A stretch of 8,985 bases of DNA from Ruminococcaceae bacterium UBA5396 (GTDB taxonomy: Bacteria > Bacillota > Clostridia > Oscillospirales > Acutalibacteraceae). Under the pieces are notes generated by a model. It was not told the origin of the DNA. It saw nothing but the letters and a program-made list of their open reading frames with translations, and searched no databases. Positions 1 to 6,835 of this stretch are shown here, piece after piece; position 1 is the first letter of the stretch, and each line of letters begins with the position of its first letter. Made by a program: the position numbers and the translations under genes. The stretch covers positions 476 to 9,460 of the forward strand of contig DHOG01000142.1 in the NCBI GenBank assembly GCA_002410715.1, read 5' to 3'.

Positions 1-594
1 AGGGAAATATGCTGACTCGTTGCGGCGCAGCAGGATTACGTTGTCGGATGTGCGGATATTCTCAAAGCCCCTCTTGATCAACAGCGGTATCAGATACGGG
101 TTGCACTCTCCGAGCGGGGTTATGATCATGTTCATTCCCTTTTTTAAGAAATGCGAATTTAACCACTCCCTTGCGCGCAAATATTCGAAAAACATCTCGT
201 CGCAACGGTCATACATACCCTCCTGATGGGAGTAAGAATGATTCAATATGTCCCATCCTTCCATATACAACTGAGCGAGTTGCTCATAGGACATGTATTC
301 CCTCTCGCGCACCATACCGGGGATTACGGCGACACTTCCCTTGTATCCATATTGCTTTAGTAGTGGGTAAGCTTCCGAATACACAGAGCTCCAGCCATCA
401 TCAAACATGAACACGACCTGCGTCTTTGATTTATCAACAAAGAAAGAGTGCGTATCGCTGCCGGAATAATTGCAAAGCCTCAGCATCACCACAATGTCGT
501 TCAGCCCGTCGCGCAGGCGGGGATACGTTCCCGGATACATCAGCAGCGCAAAGCATATTGCAGCCATCACAAAAGTGCAGCAGAGCTTTTTCAA
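1..594 (-). CDS. Polysaccharide deacetylase (NodB-like), partial, C-terminus beyond window
   Basis: Last visible gene of the minus-strand operon; 198 residues are readable before the window edge. Residues 4-19 form a hydrophobic signal peptide or anchor, so the enzyme should act outside the membrane. NodB-fold motifs are visible: FDDG at 64-67 (catalytic base and metal aspartates) after a hydrophobic strand, and HSYSH at 119-123 (metal histidines). The third motif reads ITPLGECN, where relatives usually have an aromatic between P and G. Family members remove N- or O-acetyl groups from chitin-like glycans, peptidoglycan or exopolysaccharides. The TTG start at 594 is chosen because AGGAG (602-606) sits 7 bases upstream; the first in-frame ATG, at 567, has no such site. 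The gene begins 17 bases after the CotH gene, so it is probably cotranscribed. I infer deacetylation of the polymer made by the upstream glycosyltransferase; the substrate cannot be read from sequence. Confidence 0.88.
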   Translation of the reverse strand, partial: MKKLCCTFVMAAICFALLMYPGTYPRLRDGLNDIVVMLRLCNYSGSDTHSFFVDKSKTQVVFMFDDGWSSVYSEAYPLLKQYGYKGSVAVIPGMVREREYMSYEQLAQLYMEGWDILNHSYSHQEGMYDRCDEMFFEYLRAREWLNSHFLKKGMNMIITPLGECNPYLIPLLIKRGFENIRTSDNVILLRRNESAYFP

Positions 595-601
595 AACCAA
601 T

Positions 602-606
602 CTCCT
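602..606 (-). promoter_or_regulatory. Ribosome binding site deciding a TTG start
   Basis: On the minus strand the sequence reads AAAGGAGA followed by TTGGTTTTGAAA. AGGAG lies 7 bases before the TTG at 594-592. This placement makes TTG the start of the deacetylase gene rather than the ATG 27 bases downstream. Confidence 0.7.
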
Positions 607-611
607 TTCGT

Positions 612-2999
612 CTACGGCGAAGCGGGCATGAAAACCGCTTGCAGCCTTGCGGATGACGTTAGATTAAAAGTGAGCTTCTCGCTCTCCGTTACCGCCGTGC
701 CTTCCCATCCGGCGAAACGGAAGCCTTTTGCCGGAACAGCTTCCAGCGTGATAGGAATATCGGAAAAGTAAAAGCCCGTAAACTGCTGACTTTCTGCGCC
801 GAGCAAAAGCGTATTCAATCGAACGGAACCTTCGCCTGAAACGGAAATCTCAAGTCTGTTCACCTTTGAAAGCCCGAAATAATCGCTAATATGGTTACGA
901 ACGGCATTGGGGCGGTTTTGCACAAATGTGCGCATGCGCTCGATTTCGGACAGGTATCTTTCCATGCTTCCGTGGTGCAGATTCCATCTGAGAATATGCT
1001 GTGGCACATAAGGCAGATAGACTTCGAGCAGGGAATCAAGCCGCCTCCGCACGGTTTCTGCGCTGTAGGCTGTGTTTAAAAGGTCGCTAAACCTCAAGAT
1101 GAATTTAATTTTGAATTCCTCGTTTGTCAGCAATGTTCTCAGCATGACAGTAAACTCATCACCGTTATACCACTTCTCGCTTCCGACGGCTGTTGCATTT
1201 GCAAGCGAGTTTTCCTCATAGCTATTGTAAAATAGTCCAAAGCCGGTATCCAGATCGTATACAAGCCAACGCCATCTCCCATCCTGACCGTAAGGGGCTT
1301 GCGGGTCGTAAGTTCCGATGCGCTTCCTCCATATACGGACATTGTTTGCGAGCCAGTCATTGTTCCCGCAATAGATTTGCAAAATAATATACTCGATATA
1401 ATTATCAATATCGATTTGCGTTTGCACATACGCATAGTTCTCGGGCTTTCTCATATCCGCGCTTTCAATGAAAGAAATTAGTTCCGCATATGGGAATTCA
1501 TCTCCGGCAAAGCCCTCCTGCACCTCGTCGCCTATGCTGCCCGTCGGATTTTTTACGATGACAACATCCTCTGCGTCAAAGCCATATTTGCGCGCAAGAT
1601 AATTTGCGTTGTACAGGGTGCGTATGTTATAGATCCCATAATATTCGCCGTTGATATATGCGATACAGGGGCAAGAAGCTTGCAGGTCAAGCTTCTCGGG
1701 ATCGGCAAGGCTTTGAATAAGGGCATCGCGAAACAAGGAATACTTGGCGTCGGTAGCCGAGTTTCGAAGTATCACGCCGCTAAGCGGCATAAATGCGCCT
1801 GTACCTTCGGAAAAGAAGTCATATGCGAAGATATTTCGAATATCATAATCGGAATCCGCAAGAAGGCTCAGACACTTATTGGGTTGGTCGAGCGAATAGC
1901 CGCCGTGGGTGCGGATGCCGATGCCCTGGGATATACAAGGCTTTCCTTGGGGTGAAAATAACTCGAGATATGCAGGTCTCTCCCATAGCTTTCCTTCCTG
2001 ATTGTAATTCGCGGGCAGTCCCCGTGCGCCCGCTGTTTCCGGGTGTGCCGCCAGCCAGTCGCCGTTCACCTTTCCGGGAACATAGATTCCGGTTTCATAG
2101 TCAAACAAGTTTGCGGGGGAGGTCGAGATGGAGATTACGGGTATGTCGTACCGACCGTATATCCCGCCGTCCACAAAAAACGTTTCTGTCACGGTGTTGC
2201 TTTTGGGGTAGCCGGATTTGTATGCGCGCGCGCGGATGACGTAGGGTTCTGCGCGCTTTGTCAGAAGGAAGGGTTCCTTATATAGGGCGGAATCCATCGA
2301 GGGTTCGGAGCCGTCAAATGTATAGCGTATTTGCGCGCCGTCTTTACAGGAAAGCTCCACCGATGTATCTTCCTCATAAAATCCCGCAGGCAGGGTGAAC
2401 GTGGGCGTATCGAGCCGTTGCCCTTGTTTATCTTCGGTCAGCGGTTCGCTGTTATTGCTGTCGCCTGCTGTGCATCCGTCGAACCAATACAGCGTGTCGC
2501 TCCCGTCCGGCAGCCGCCCGTATGATATGTTCTCGTTCATATGCCCGAAGACAAGCGCTGTGCGCCAAGCGAGGGTGGGTGAGGTAAGCACAGCAATGTT
2601 ATCGTTTGCGCGGAGCCTGAAATTGGCGTGCGCGCTTTTTTCATCCACCTGTCTATCCTTGCCGGATGTCCATATCGTAATGTAGCCGCTCGGCTCGATC
2701 CGCATAGCCGGGAAGATCCACCGGAAGGGTTCCTGCGGGTCGTCAGATAAACCGAAACCCTCAAGATCCACCGCTTCGTCCGAGGCGTTGTACAGCTCGA
2801 TGAAACCGGAAAAGCCACCGTCGCCTGCCTGAATCAGACCCTTGTTCAGCGGCATGACCTCATTGATCACAACGCTGAAGCGTTCAAGCGGCAACACAGC
2901 GGAATGTACTGTGAAAATGATGTTGTCCAGACCGGTGCAAAGAACAGCCCCCAGACAGACTATCCCATAGAGTATCTGTTTAAAACGTTCCTTCCGCAT
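612..2999 (-). CDS. Exported CotH-kinase protein with lamin-tail, chitobiase C-terminal-like and InlB-repeat-like domains
   Basis: The product is 795 residues long. Residues 8-30 are a hydrophobic signal or anchor, with no good lipobox. Residues about 41-160 resemble a lamin-tail domain (VINEVMP, FIELYN, DLEGFGLSDD). Residues about 200-277 resemble the chitobiase/beta-hexosaminidase C-terminal domain (IRYTFDGSEPS, YVIRARAYKSGY). Residues about 285-700 are the CotH domain: GIGIRTHGGYS, YINGEYYGIYNIR, DNYIEYIILQ, NNDWLANN (about 547-553) and YDLDTGFG (about 581-588). Residues about 712-790 resemble a divergent InlB repeat (GFRFAGWEG). Bacillus CotH is a Fam20-like atypical kinase that phosphorylates spore-coat proteins; the aspartates of NNDW and YDLD are presumed catalytic or metal-binding. 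The ATG at 2999 is preferred over the TTG immediately before it; the ribosome site (GGGGGT) is weak. It starts 13 bases after the DUF4956 gene. I infer surface display and modification of glycan or protein; kinase activity is unproven. Confidence 0.9.
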   Translation of the reverse strand: MRKERFKQILYGIVCLGAVLCTGLDNIIFTVHSAVLPLERFSVVINEVMPLNKGLIQAGDGGFSGFIELYNASDEAVDLEGFGLSDDPQEPFRWIFPAMRIEPSGYITIWTSGKDRQVDEKSAHANFRLRANDNIAVLTSPTLAWRTALVFGHMNENISYGRLPDGSDTLYWFDGCTAGDSNNSEPLTEDKQGQRLDTPTFTLPAGFYEEDTSVELSCKDGAQIRYTFDGSEPSMDSALYKEPFLLTKRAEPYVIRARAYKSGYPKSNTVTETFFVDGGIYGRYDIPVISISTSPANLFDYETGIYVPGKVNGDWLAAHPETAGARGLPANYNQEGKLWERPAYLELFSPQGKPCISQGIGIRTHGGYSLDQPNKCLSLLADSDYDIRNIFAYDFFSEGTGAFMPLSGVILRNSATDAKYSLFRDALIQSLADPEKLDLQASCPCIAYINGEYYGIYNIRTLYNANYLARKYGFDAEDVVIVKNPTGSIGDEVQEGFAGDEFPYAELISFIESADMRKPENYAYVQTQIDIDNYIEYIILQIYCGNNDWLANNVRIWRKRIGTYDPQAPYGQDGRWRWLVYDLDTGFGLFYNSYEENSLANATAVGSEKWYNGDEFTVMLRTLLTNEEFKIKFILRFSDLLNTAYSAETVRRRLDSLLEVYLPYVPQHILRWNLHHGSMERYLSEIERMRTFVQNRPNAVRNHISDYFGLSKVNRLEISVSGEGSVRLNTLLLGAESQQFTGFYFSDIPITLEAVPAKGFRFAGWEGTAVTESEKLTFNLTSSARLQAVFMPASP

Positions 3000-3012
3000 C
3001 AAATACCCCCAT

Positions 3013-3687
3013 CTAGCCTGTTACTTCACCCGAGAAGGAGACAAGGTTAACCTGGTTAACGCCCAACTCGCTGTTGTTCGAAAAATGCTCTGCCAGTACA
3101 TAGGGGCGTTGCTTTTTCAAGTAGACCTCGTACGTCATCTCCATATAATCAAAGCTGCTGTTCTGCATGCGAAGCTTATATTTGATGCCGAACCCCTTGA
3201 GCACATCCTCTGCAGCCTCCTGCTGTATCCGGTTGCCTTTCAGTACTAAAAGGTAGCAGCAGTCCGAATGAACCGATTTGCTGAACAGGAAGATAAAAGC
3301 CGCAATGAACACACTGCCTACGACGGCGATTAAAAATGCGCCCGTACCTGCCGAAAGCCCCACGCCGATTGCCCAAAACAGAAAGGCAAGGTCGCGCGGT
3401 TCCTTGATGGCGCAACGGAAACGCACAATGGACAATGCGCCGACCATGCCGAGCGAAATAGCAAGGTTGCTGCCAATAAGCATAATAACCATAGCGGTTG
3501 TCATGGCGATCGCAACAACAGATACGTTAAAACTCAACGAATATAGAACCCCTGTGAAAGTTTTTTTATAAATGAAAAAGATAAAAAGGCCCAGAACCGT
3601 GGTTACGGCCATATTGAAAGCAATGGTTTCGAGGGTGTATGCGCTCGCTCCGTCAACGAGATAACGGAAAAGATCCAAATCGTTCAT
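3013..3687 (-). CDS. DUF4956 family membrane protein
   Basis: The product has 224 residues. Several hydrophobic helices are visible, at about 22-40, 48-85 and 103-136. The family signature lies between them: GALSIVRFR followed by AIKEPRDLAFLFWAIGVGLSAG (residues about 83-114), rich in Arg, Lys and Gly beside membrane segments. Residues about 140-224 are a soluble, mixed alpha/beta tail, probably cytosolic. The biochemical function of the family is not established to my knowledge; its genes often occur beside VTC-domain and CotH genes, as here. The ATG follows an AGGAGG site 9 bases upstream that overlaps the end of the VTC gene, so translation is probably coupled. A channel, transporter or scaffold role for a phosphate-bearing substrate is inference from context only. 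Confidence 0.88.
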   Translation of the reverse strand: MNDLDLFRYLVDGASAYTLETIAFNMAVTTVLGLFIFFIYKKTFTGVLYSLSFNVSVVAIAMTTAMVIMLIGSNLAISLGMVGALSIVRFRCAIKEPRDLAFLFWAIGVGLSAGTGAFLIAVVGSVFIAAFIFLFSKSVHSDCCYLLVLKGNRIQQEAAEDVLKGFGIKYKLRMQNSSFDYMEMTYEVYLKKQRPYVLAEHFSNNSELGVNQVNLVSFSGEVTG

Positions 3688-3699
3688 CTTGTATTCCTC

Positions 3700-4410
3700 C
3701 TAAATGTGTAATGTTTGGCGGCAGATGATGTATTTACTTATTGAAGTGCCTTGCAGGCCGATTTCCGAAAGTATGCTCCTCAGAAAATCAGGAATCACAC
3801 GGCGGTATTTCACCTCAAGAATACAGCCTCGCTCATTCGGAACTCTTAGGCAGGGTGCACTTTTATCAAATAGGCGGGATGTGTCCATGGAAGCCCGCAA
3901 ACCTCTGTCAATGGTGATACGTATATTTTCAAAAGGCAGCTCAAAGGCTTGTCTTTCATAATCGATCATTAGGATCGGCCGCAGGAGTTCGAGGCGGAAG
4001 CAGGCGTAGAATTTATTCGCTGCACCATGTGGTATGAAGGGGAGGAACGCCCAGTCGCCATTAATGAGCCTTGCCGCGTTCTGTCTGCCCAGCGGCATAC
4101 TTTCCTTATGTACGAACGCGCCGCGTTTCCTCTTATGCTCGAGCATCACGGTATCGGCGGCGGTATCATAGATGCGCAAGCGGAGCTTCCTGCGATCGGT
4201 ATATCCGTTCACTTTATCGTAATAGTCGCGGTTACCGGGTGTATCGAAGTATAAGCTCCGTATCCAGTACTGCCCGTCTGAGCCGGCGTGCCTGTCTGTG
4301 CTCATGATGCGCCGGAAATATTGTGCCAGCATGTACGCTTCGCGTTCACTAATGAGATATTTCACTTCGTGGCGGAATACATCGGAGACCGGATCCTTTT
4401 GCGCCTCCAT
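3700..4410 (-). CDS. VTC-domain protein (polyphosphate polymerase fold), stand-alone
   Basis: The product is a 236-residue soluble protein with no signal or membrane segment. It carries the charged strand motifs of the VTC/CYTH triphosphate-tunnel fold: RHEVKYLIS (13-21), IRSLYFDTP (50-58), RRKLRLRIY (73-81), MLEHKRKRG (89-97), ELLRPILMIDYERQAF (141-156), RITID (164-168), ILEVKY (197-202) and SKY (225-227). In yeast Vtc4 the equivalent basic and acidic tunnel residues bind ATP-derived phosphate and metal and polymerise polyphosphate. The SPX and membrane domains of the yeast protein are absent, as in most bacterial members. AAGGAGGG precedes the ATG by about 8 bases. The gene sits 23 bases after the GT2 gene and 12 bases before the DUF4956 gene. 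Cytosolic polyphosphate synthesis, or binding of a phosphate-rich substrate for the membrane partner, is inferred; another tunnel-enzyme activity is possible. Confidence 0.9.
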   Translation of the reverse strand: MEAQKDPVSDVFRHEVKYLISEREAYMLAQYFRRIMSTDRHAGSDGQYWIRSLYFDTPGNRDYYDKVNGYTDRRKLRLRIYDTAADTVMLEHKRKRGAFVHKESMPLGRQNAARLINGDWAFLPFIPHGAANKFYACFRLELLRPILMIDYERQAFELPFENIRITIDRGLRASMDTSRLFDKSAPCLRVPNERGCILEVKYRRVIPDFLRSILSEIGLQGTSISKYIICRQTLHI

Positions 4411-4433
4411 AATTGCTCCCTCCTTATCGGGAA

Positions 4434-5768
4434 TTATAGCGTATACGCGTTGTTGGTTCTGTTCAGCTTATCCCAGCTGGTCCTTTTCATCAGGTATGAG
4501 ACGGTGCCTTTGATAAAAAAGACGATTCGCAGAAAGCTGAAAACAATGAGGTCTGTGCAAACCCCGAAGTACAATGGGCTCGTTTTGGTCCTCTTGCTTC
4601 CGCCTGCGTCGCTGTCCGCAGTTCGGAAGGAATCCGGACCGCGTCTGATTGCCCTGTATATCGCAACCAATGAATTTGCGATGTTAAACAGCACGGCAAG
4701 CCCTGAAAAAATAAGCAAGAGCGGAGGAATGCCGAAAAACACACGTATAGAAAGCAGCAGATAGTTGGTAAGGAAGGTCATCACAGCAATGGTACCGCTG
4801 AGGGTCGCGTCTGCAATCATGAAGAAGCAGATGCTTGCTTGAAAAAAATTCTTAATAAGAAAGTGCCTGTTATGGACGACCGCGTCCCAAAATGCCTTTT
4901 GCCATCTTACACGCTGTCGTCTGAGATCCTTCCAGGTCTGCGGGCACTCGGTATAGCATATCGCGTCCATCGTATAGGAAATAACTTTCCGATGATTCTG
5001 CGCGTATTCCTGCAGGCGTATGGTTATGTCGATATCTTCTCCGAGACCGTTCCTGAATCCGCCCACTTCAGTTAGCGCGGCCTTTCTGAACACACCGAAT
5101 GCGCCGGAAATAATATTAAGCGCGTTGTTTACGGCCAACGAAGGCTTGTAGATGTAAAAACCCTTGATATAATCGAGCGCTTGAAGCGCAATCAACGGCG
5201 TTTTACACTTCTCCATAAGAAAATACTGCATCACATGTATCGCGCCGCCGGAGGCGATGACATCCTCATCTTGAAACGCACGGTTCATTACGTGAAGCGC
5301 GTTCTTTTCAAGTACGCTGTCTCCGTCGAGGGTTACGATGATTTCCCTACGGCTTAAAGCCATTCCTGCGTTAAGGCTGGCTGCCTTCCCACTATTTTGC
5401 TTATCAATAACGAATATGTTTGCGTATCTTGTCGAGCGATACACGCCCCGATAGCCTACACATAGCTCCACCTTTCCACATGGAAATGGTTCGAGCGCGA
5501 GCAGATCATTAAAAACTATCATAGTCTTGTCCACAGAGCCGTCGTTCACGAATATTATTTCATAGTCATCATAATCCAGGCGCAAGACGCCACAAAGCGT
5601 GTTCTTCAAGATCGCCGCCTCGTTATAGCAGGGTATGATTAGAGAAAACCCTAGCGCTTTTCGCGGGGCACGCTCAGGCTCTTTACGGTAGTAAAAGGAG
5701 CATATGAGGTGCAGCATTGCAAAAAAAGTGCTTAAAAACGTACATATGCTGACGATAGCTATGATCAT
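4434..5768 (-). CDS. Membrane glycosyltransferase family 2, processive polysaccharide synthase type
   Basis: The product has 444 residues. An N-terminal membrane helix (about 3-25) is followed by a GT-A catalytic domain: IIPCYNE (44-50), VNDGS (74-78), NSGKAASLNAG (125-135), LDGDS with the metal-binding DxD (147-151), GEDID with the presumed catalytic base (243-247), and QRVRW (285-289), the Q-x-x-R-W signature of cellulose, hyaluronan and poly-GlcNAc synthases. About three or four further helices follow (about 311-340, 347-370, 402-420). Such enzymes polymerise a nucleotide-sugar on the cytosolic face and push the chain across the membrane. There is no PilZ domain, so direct cyclic-di-GMP control by this protein is not indicated. 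Its ATG overlaps the stop codon of the GH16 gene (ATGA), with CGGAG 9 bases upstream, which suggests coupled expression. The sugar is not deducible; the nearby deacetylase makes an N-acetylhexosamine plausible. Confidence 0.92.
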   Translation of the reverse strand: MIIAIVSICTFLSTFFAMLHLICSFYYRKEPERAPRKALGFSLIIPCYNEAAILKNTLCGVLRLDYDDYEIIFVNDGSVDKTMIVFNDLLALEPFPCGKVELCVGYRGVYRSTRYANIFVIDKQNSGKAASLNAGMALSRREIIVTLDGDSVLEKNALHVMNRAFQDEDVIASGGAIHVMQYFLMEKCKTPLIALQALDYIKGFYIYKPSLAVNNALNIISGAFGVFRKAALTEVGGFRNGLGEDIDITIRLQEYAQNHRKVISYTMDAICYTECPQTWKDLRRQRVRWQKAFWDAVVHNRHFLIKNFFQASICFFMIADATLSGTIAVMTFLTNYLLLSIRVFFGIPPLLLIFSGLAVLFNIANSLVAIYRAIRRGPDSFRTADSDAGGSKRTKTSPLYFGVCTDLIVFSFLRIVFFIKGTVSYLMKRTSWDKLNRTNNAYTL

Positions 5769-6664
5769 CGCTTTTGACTCCGTTCCGGCTCAATGGTCCA
5801 TGATTCTATAACGAAGGTTGCGGGAAACACGGTGGTTTCATCTGGAGAGCCCGCCCATTTACCGCCTACTGCCTGATTAACGATTAAATACATGGGCTCA
5901 TCCGGAATGAATTTTGAGGTTTCAAGCATACACTCTCCATCAATAAACCAACGAAGCCGATCTTTGGTCCACTCGAGTTCGATAAGGTATGTATCCTTCT
6001 TTTCCACCTTTGTTTTGAAGAAATCCCGTGTTTGAACAGAACCGTTTATGTAATGAACCACGCCGTAAAACACATCGGACGCGCTGCCGATCATCTCGAA
6101 TATGTCTATTTCGGGCAAGGCTTTATTCTCTGCGGGCAGGAGCCAGATAGCTGGGAACAGTCCTTTCCCCTCGGAAACGTTTATTACAAAGGAAAAATTG
6201 CCGTAAAGGTAGACGTTCGCACTCTCTACCATCCCTGAGGTATAGCGCTTATCCCCCATTAATTCTTCATTTGTGGTTATAATAACGCGCCTGCTGTCGA
6301 GATTCACATTGTTTGGGCTGTAATACTGAAGCTGGTCACCATAGCTTTCGCTTCGTTCAATGACCCGCCATTGTGAGGGCCCAACAGGTTCTGTTGCTAT
6401 TGGTTCAGTAGAAATACCATTGCTTTCTACTAAATCGAGCATATCCTGCGACTCAGGCGCTGTTTCAACTTTATTCGATTTTGCCAAACCATCTTGCACT
6501 AACATCGGAGACGGTATGGATACAACATGGTCGGATTTGCTTTCACGCGCACTTTGCTCAGAAATAAATATGTCGATGCTTTCAATAATATATAAGATAA
6601 ACACGCCGCACAGCAGTATCACGCACCACGAGATTATCAACCATTTCAACATTTTTTTGAGCAT
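5765..6664 (-). CDS. Membrane-anchored GH16 glycoside hydrolase or transglycosylase
   Basis: The product has 299 residues and is the first gene of the operon. Residues 8-27 form a single hydrophobic anchor, followed by a low-complexity Ser/Glu/Pro linker to about residue 94 and a concanavalin-like GH16 domain to the end. Family landmarks are YSPNNVNLDSRRVIITT, KRYTSGMVES, GKGLFPAIWLLP, the catalytic EIDIFE (185-190, the ExDxxE form seen in laminarinase-like members, giving nucleophile and acid/base), and NQAVGGKWAG near the C-terminus. GH16 enzymes cleave or transfer beta-1,3 or beta-1,4 glucans and galactans; some fungal members link chitin to glucan. It should face outward, so I infer trimming, release or cross-linking of the glycan made by the overlapping GT2 gene. 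The start is uncertain: ATG at 6664 is chosen, AAGGA being 15 bases away; a TTG at 6679 touches that site too closely. Confidence 0.9.
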   Translation of the reverse strand: MLKKMLKWLIISWCVILLCGVFILYIIESIDIFISEQSARESKSDHVVSIPSPMLVQDGLAKSNKVETAPESQDMLDLVESNGISTEPIATEPVGPSQWRVIERSESYGDQLQYYSPNNVNLDSRRVIITTNEELMGDKRYTSGMVESANVYLYGNFSFVINVSEGKGLFPAIWLLPAENKALPEIDIFEMIGSASDVFYGVVHYINGSVQTRDFFKTKVEKKDTYLIELEWTKDRLRWFIDGECMLETSKFIPDEPMYLIVNQAVGGKWAGSPDETTVFPATFVIESWTIEPERSQKR

Positions 6665-6835
6665 GATAGCAACGACCAATCCTTAGTACAATTATTGGTC
6701 TATCCATATGTTTGTTTGGTAAGATAAATGCATTCTTAAGTAGCAGAGTTTCTGTTGGTCATTCAAGATCCCCAAACGCTTCCTGAAAAACTTAATTTTC
6801 GCCAAGGGTTGATACTGGAGCAAACCGGCCTTCCG
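6665..6835. other. Intergenic region upstream of the operon
   Basis: This AT-rich stretch separates the GH16 start from the end of the small minus-strand gene. It should contain or lie near the operon promoter, but I see no clear -35/-10 pair on the minus strand and no convincing stem-loop terminator for the small gene. The only structure visible is the inverted repeat around the GH16 ribosome site. Confidence 0.5.
6674..6700. repeat. 7-bp inverted repeat around the GH16 ribosome binding site
   Basis: GACCAAT (6674-6680) and ATTGGTC (6694-6700) are perfect inverted arms around a 13-base loop. Read on the minus strand, the loop holds AAGGA, the only Shine-Dalgarno-like sequence before the GH16 gene. 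It could be a leader hairpin that masks the site, or an operator. A third copy of TTGGTC occurs at 6755-6760. Confidence 0.45.

Noticed and set aside
20..771. Plus-strand open frames opposite the deacetylase and the end of the CotH gene
   Set aside because: The minus strand carries clear deacetylase motifs across the same bases; the plus frames show no protein-like pattern.
1680..2525. Several plus-strand open frames of 80-148 residues opposite the CotH gene
   Set aside because: They are antisense to a strongly supported coding frame, have Arg/Cys-rich compositions typical of shadow frames and lack ribosome sites.
612..2999. A sporulation role for the CotH gene, as in Bacillus spore coat
   Set aside because: The protein is exported, multi-domain and in a glycan operon, and no other sporulation gene is present.
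3000..3002. TTG start directly before the CotH ATG
   Set aside because: An ATG follows immediately and gives essentially the same protein and spacing, so it is preferred.
4434..5768. Direct cyclic-di-GMP control of the GT2 synthase
   Set aside because: No PilZ domain or RxxxR-type motif is present at its C-terminus, and no GGDEF or EAL gene is in the window.
6665..6679. TTG start extending the GH16 protein by five residues
   Set aside because: The AAGGA site would be one base from this TTG, too close for initiation; the ATG at 6664 begins a normal Lys-rich anchor sequence.
6700..6835. Promoter TTGAAT / TACTTA with an 18-base spacer on the minus strand
   Set aside because: The -10 box matches the consensus at only two or so positions, so I cannot support it.
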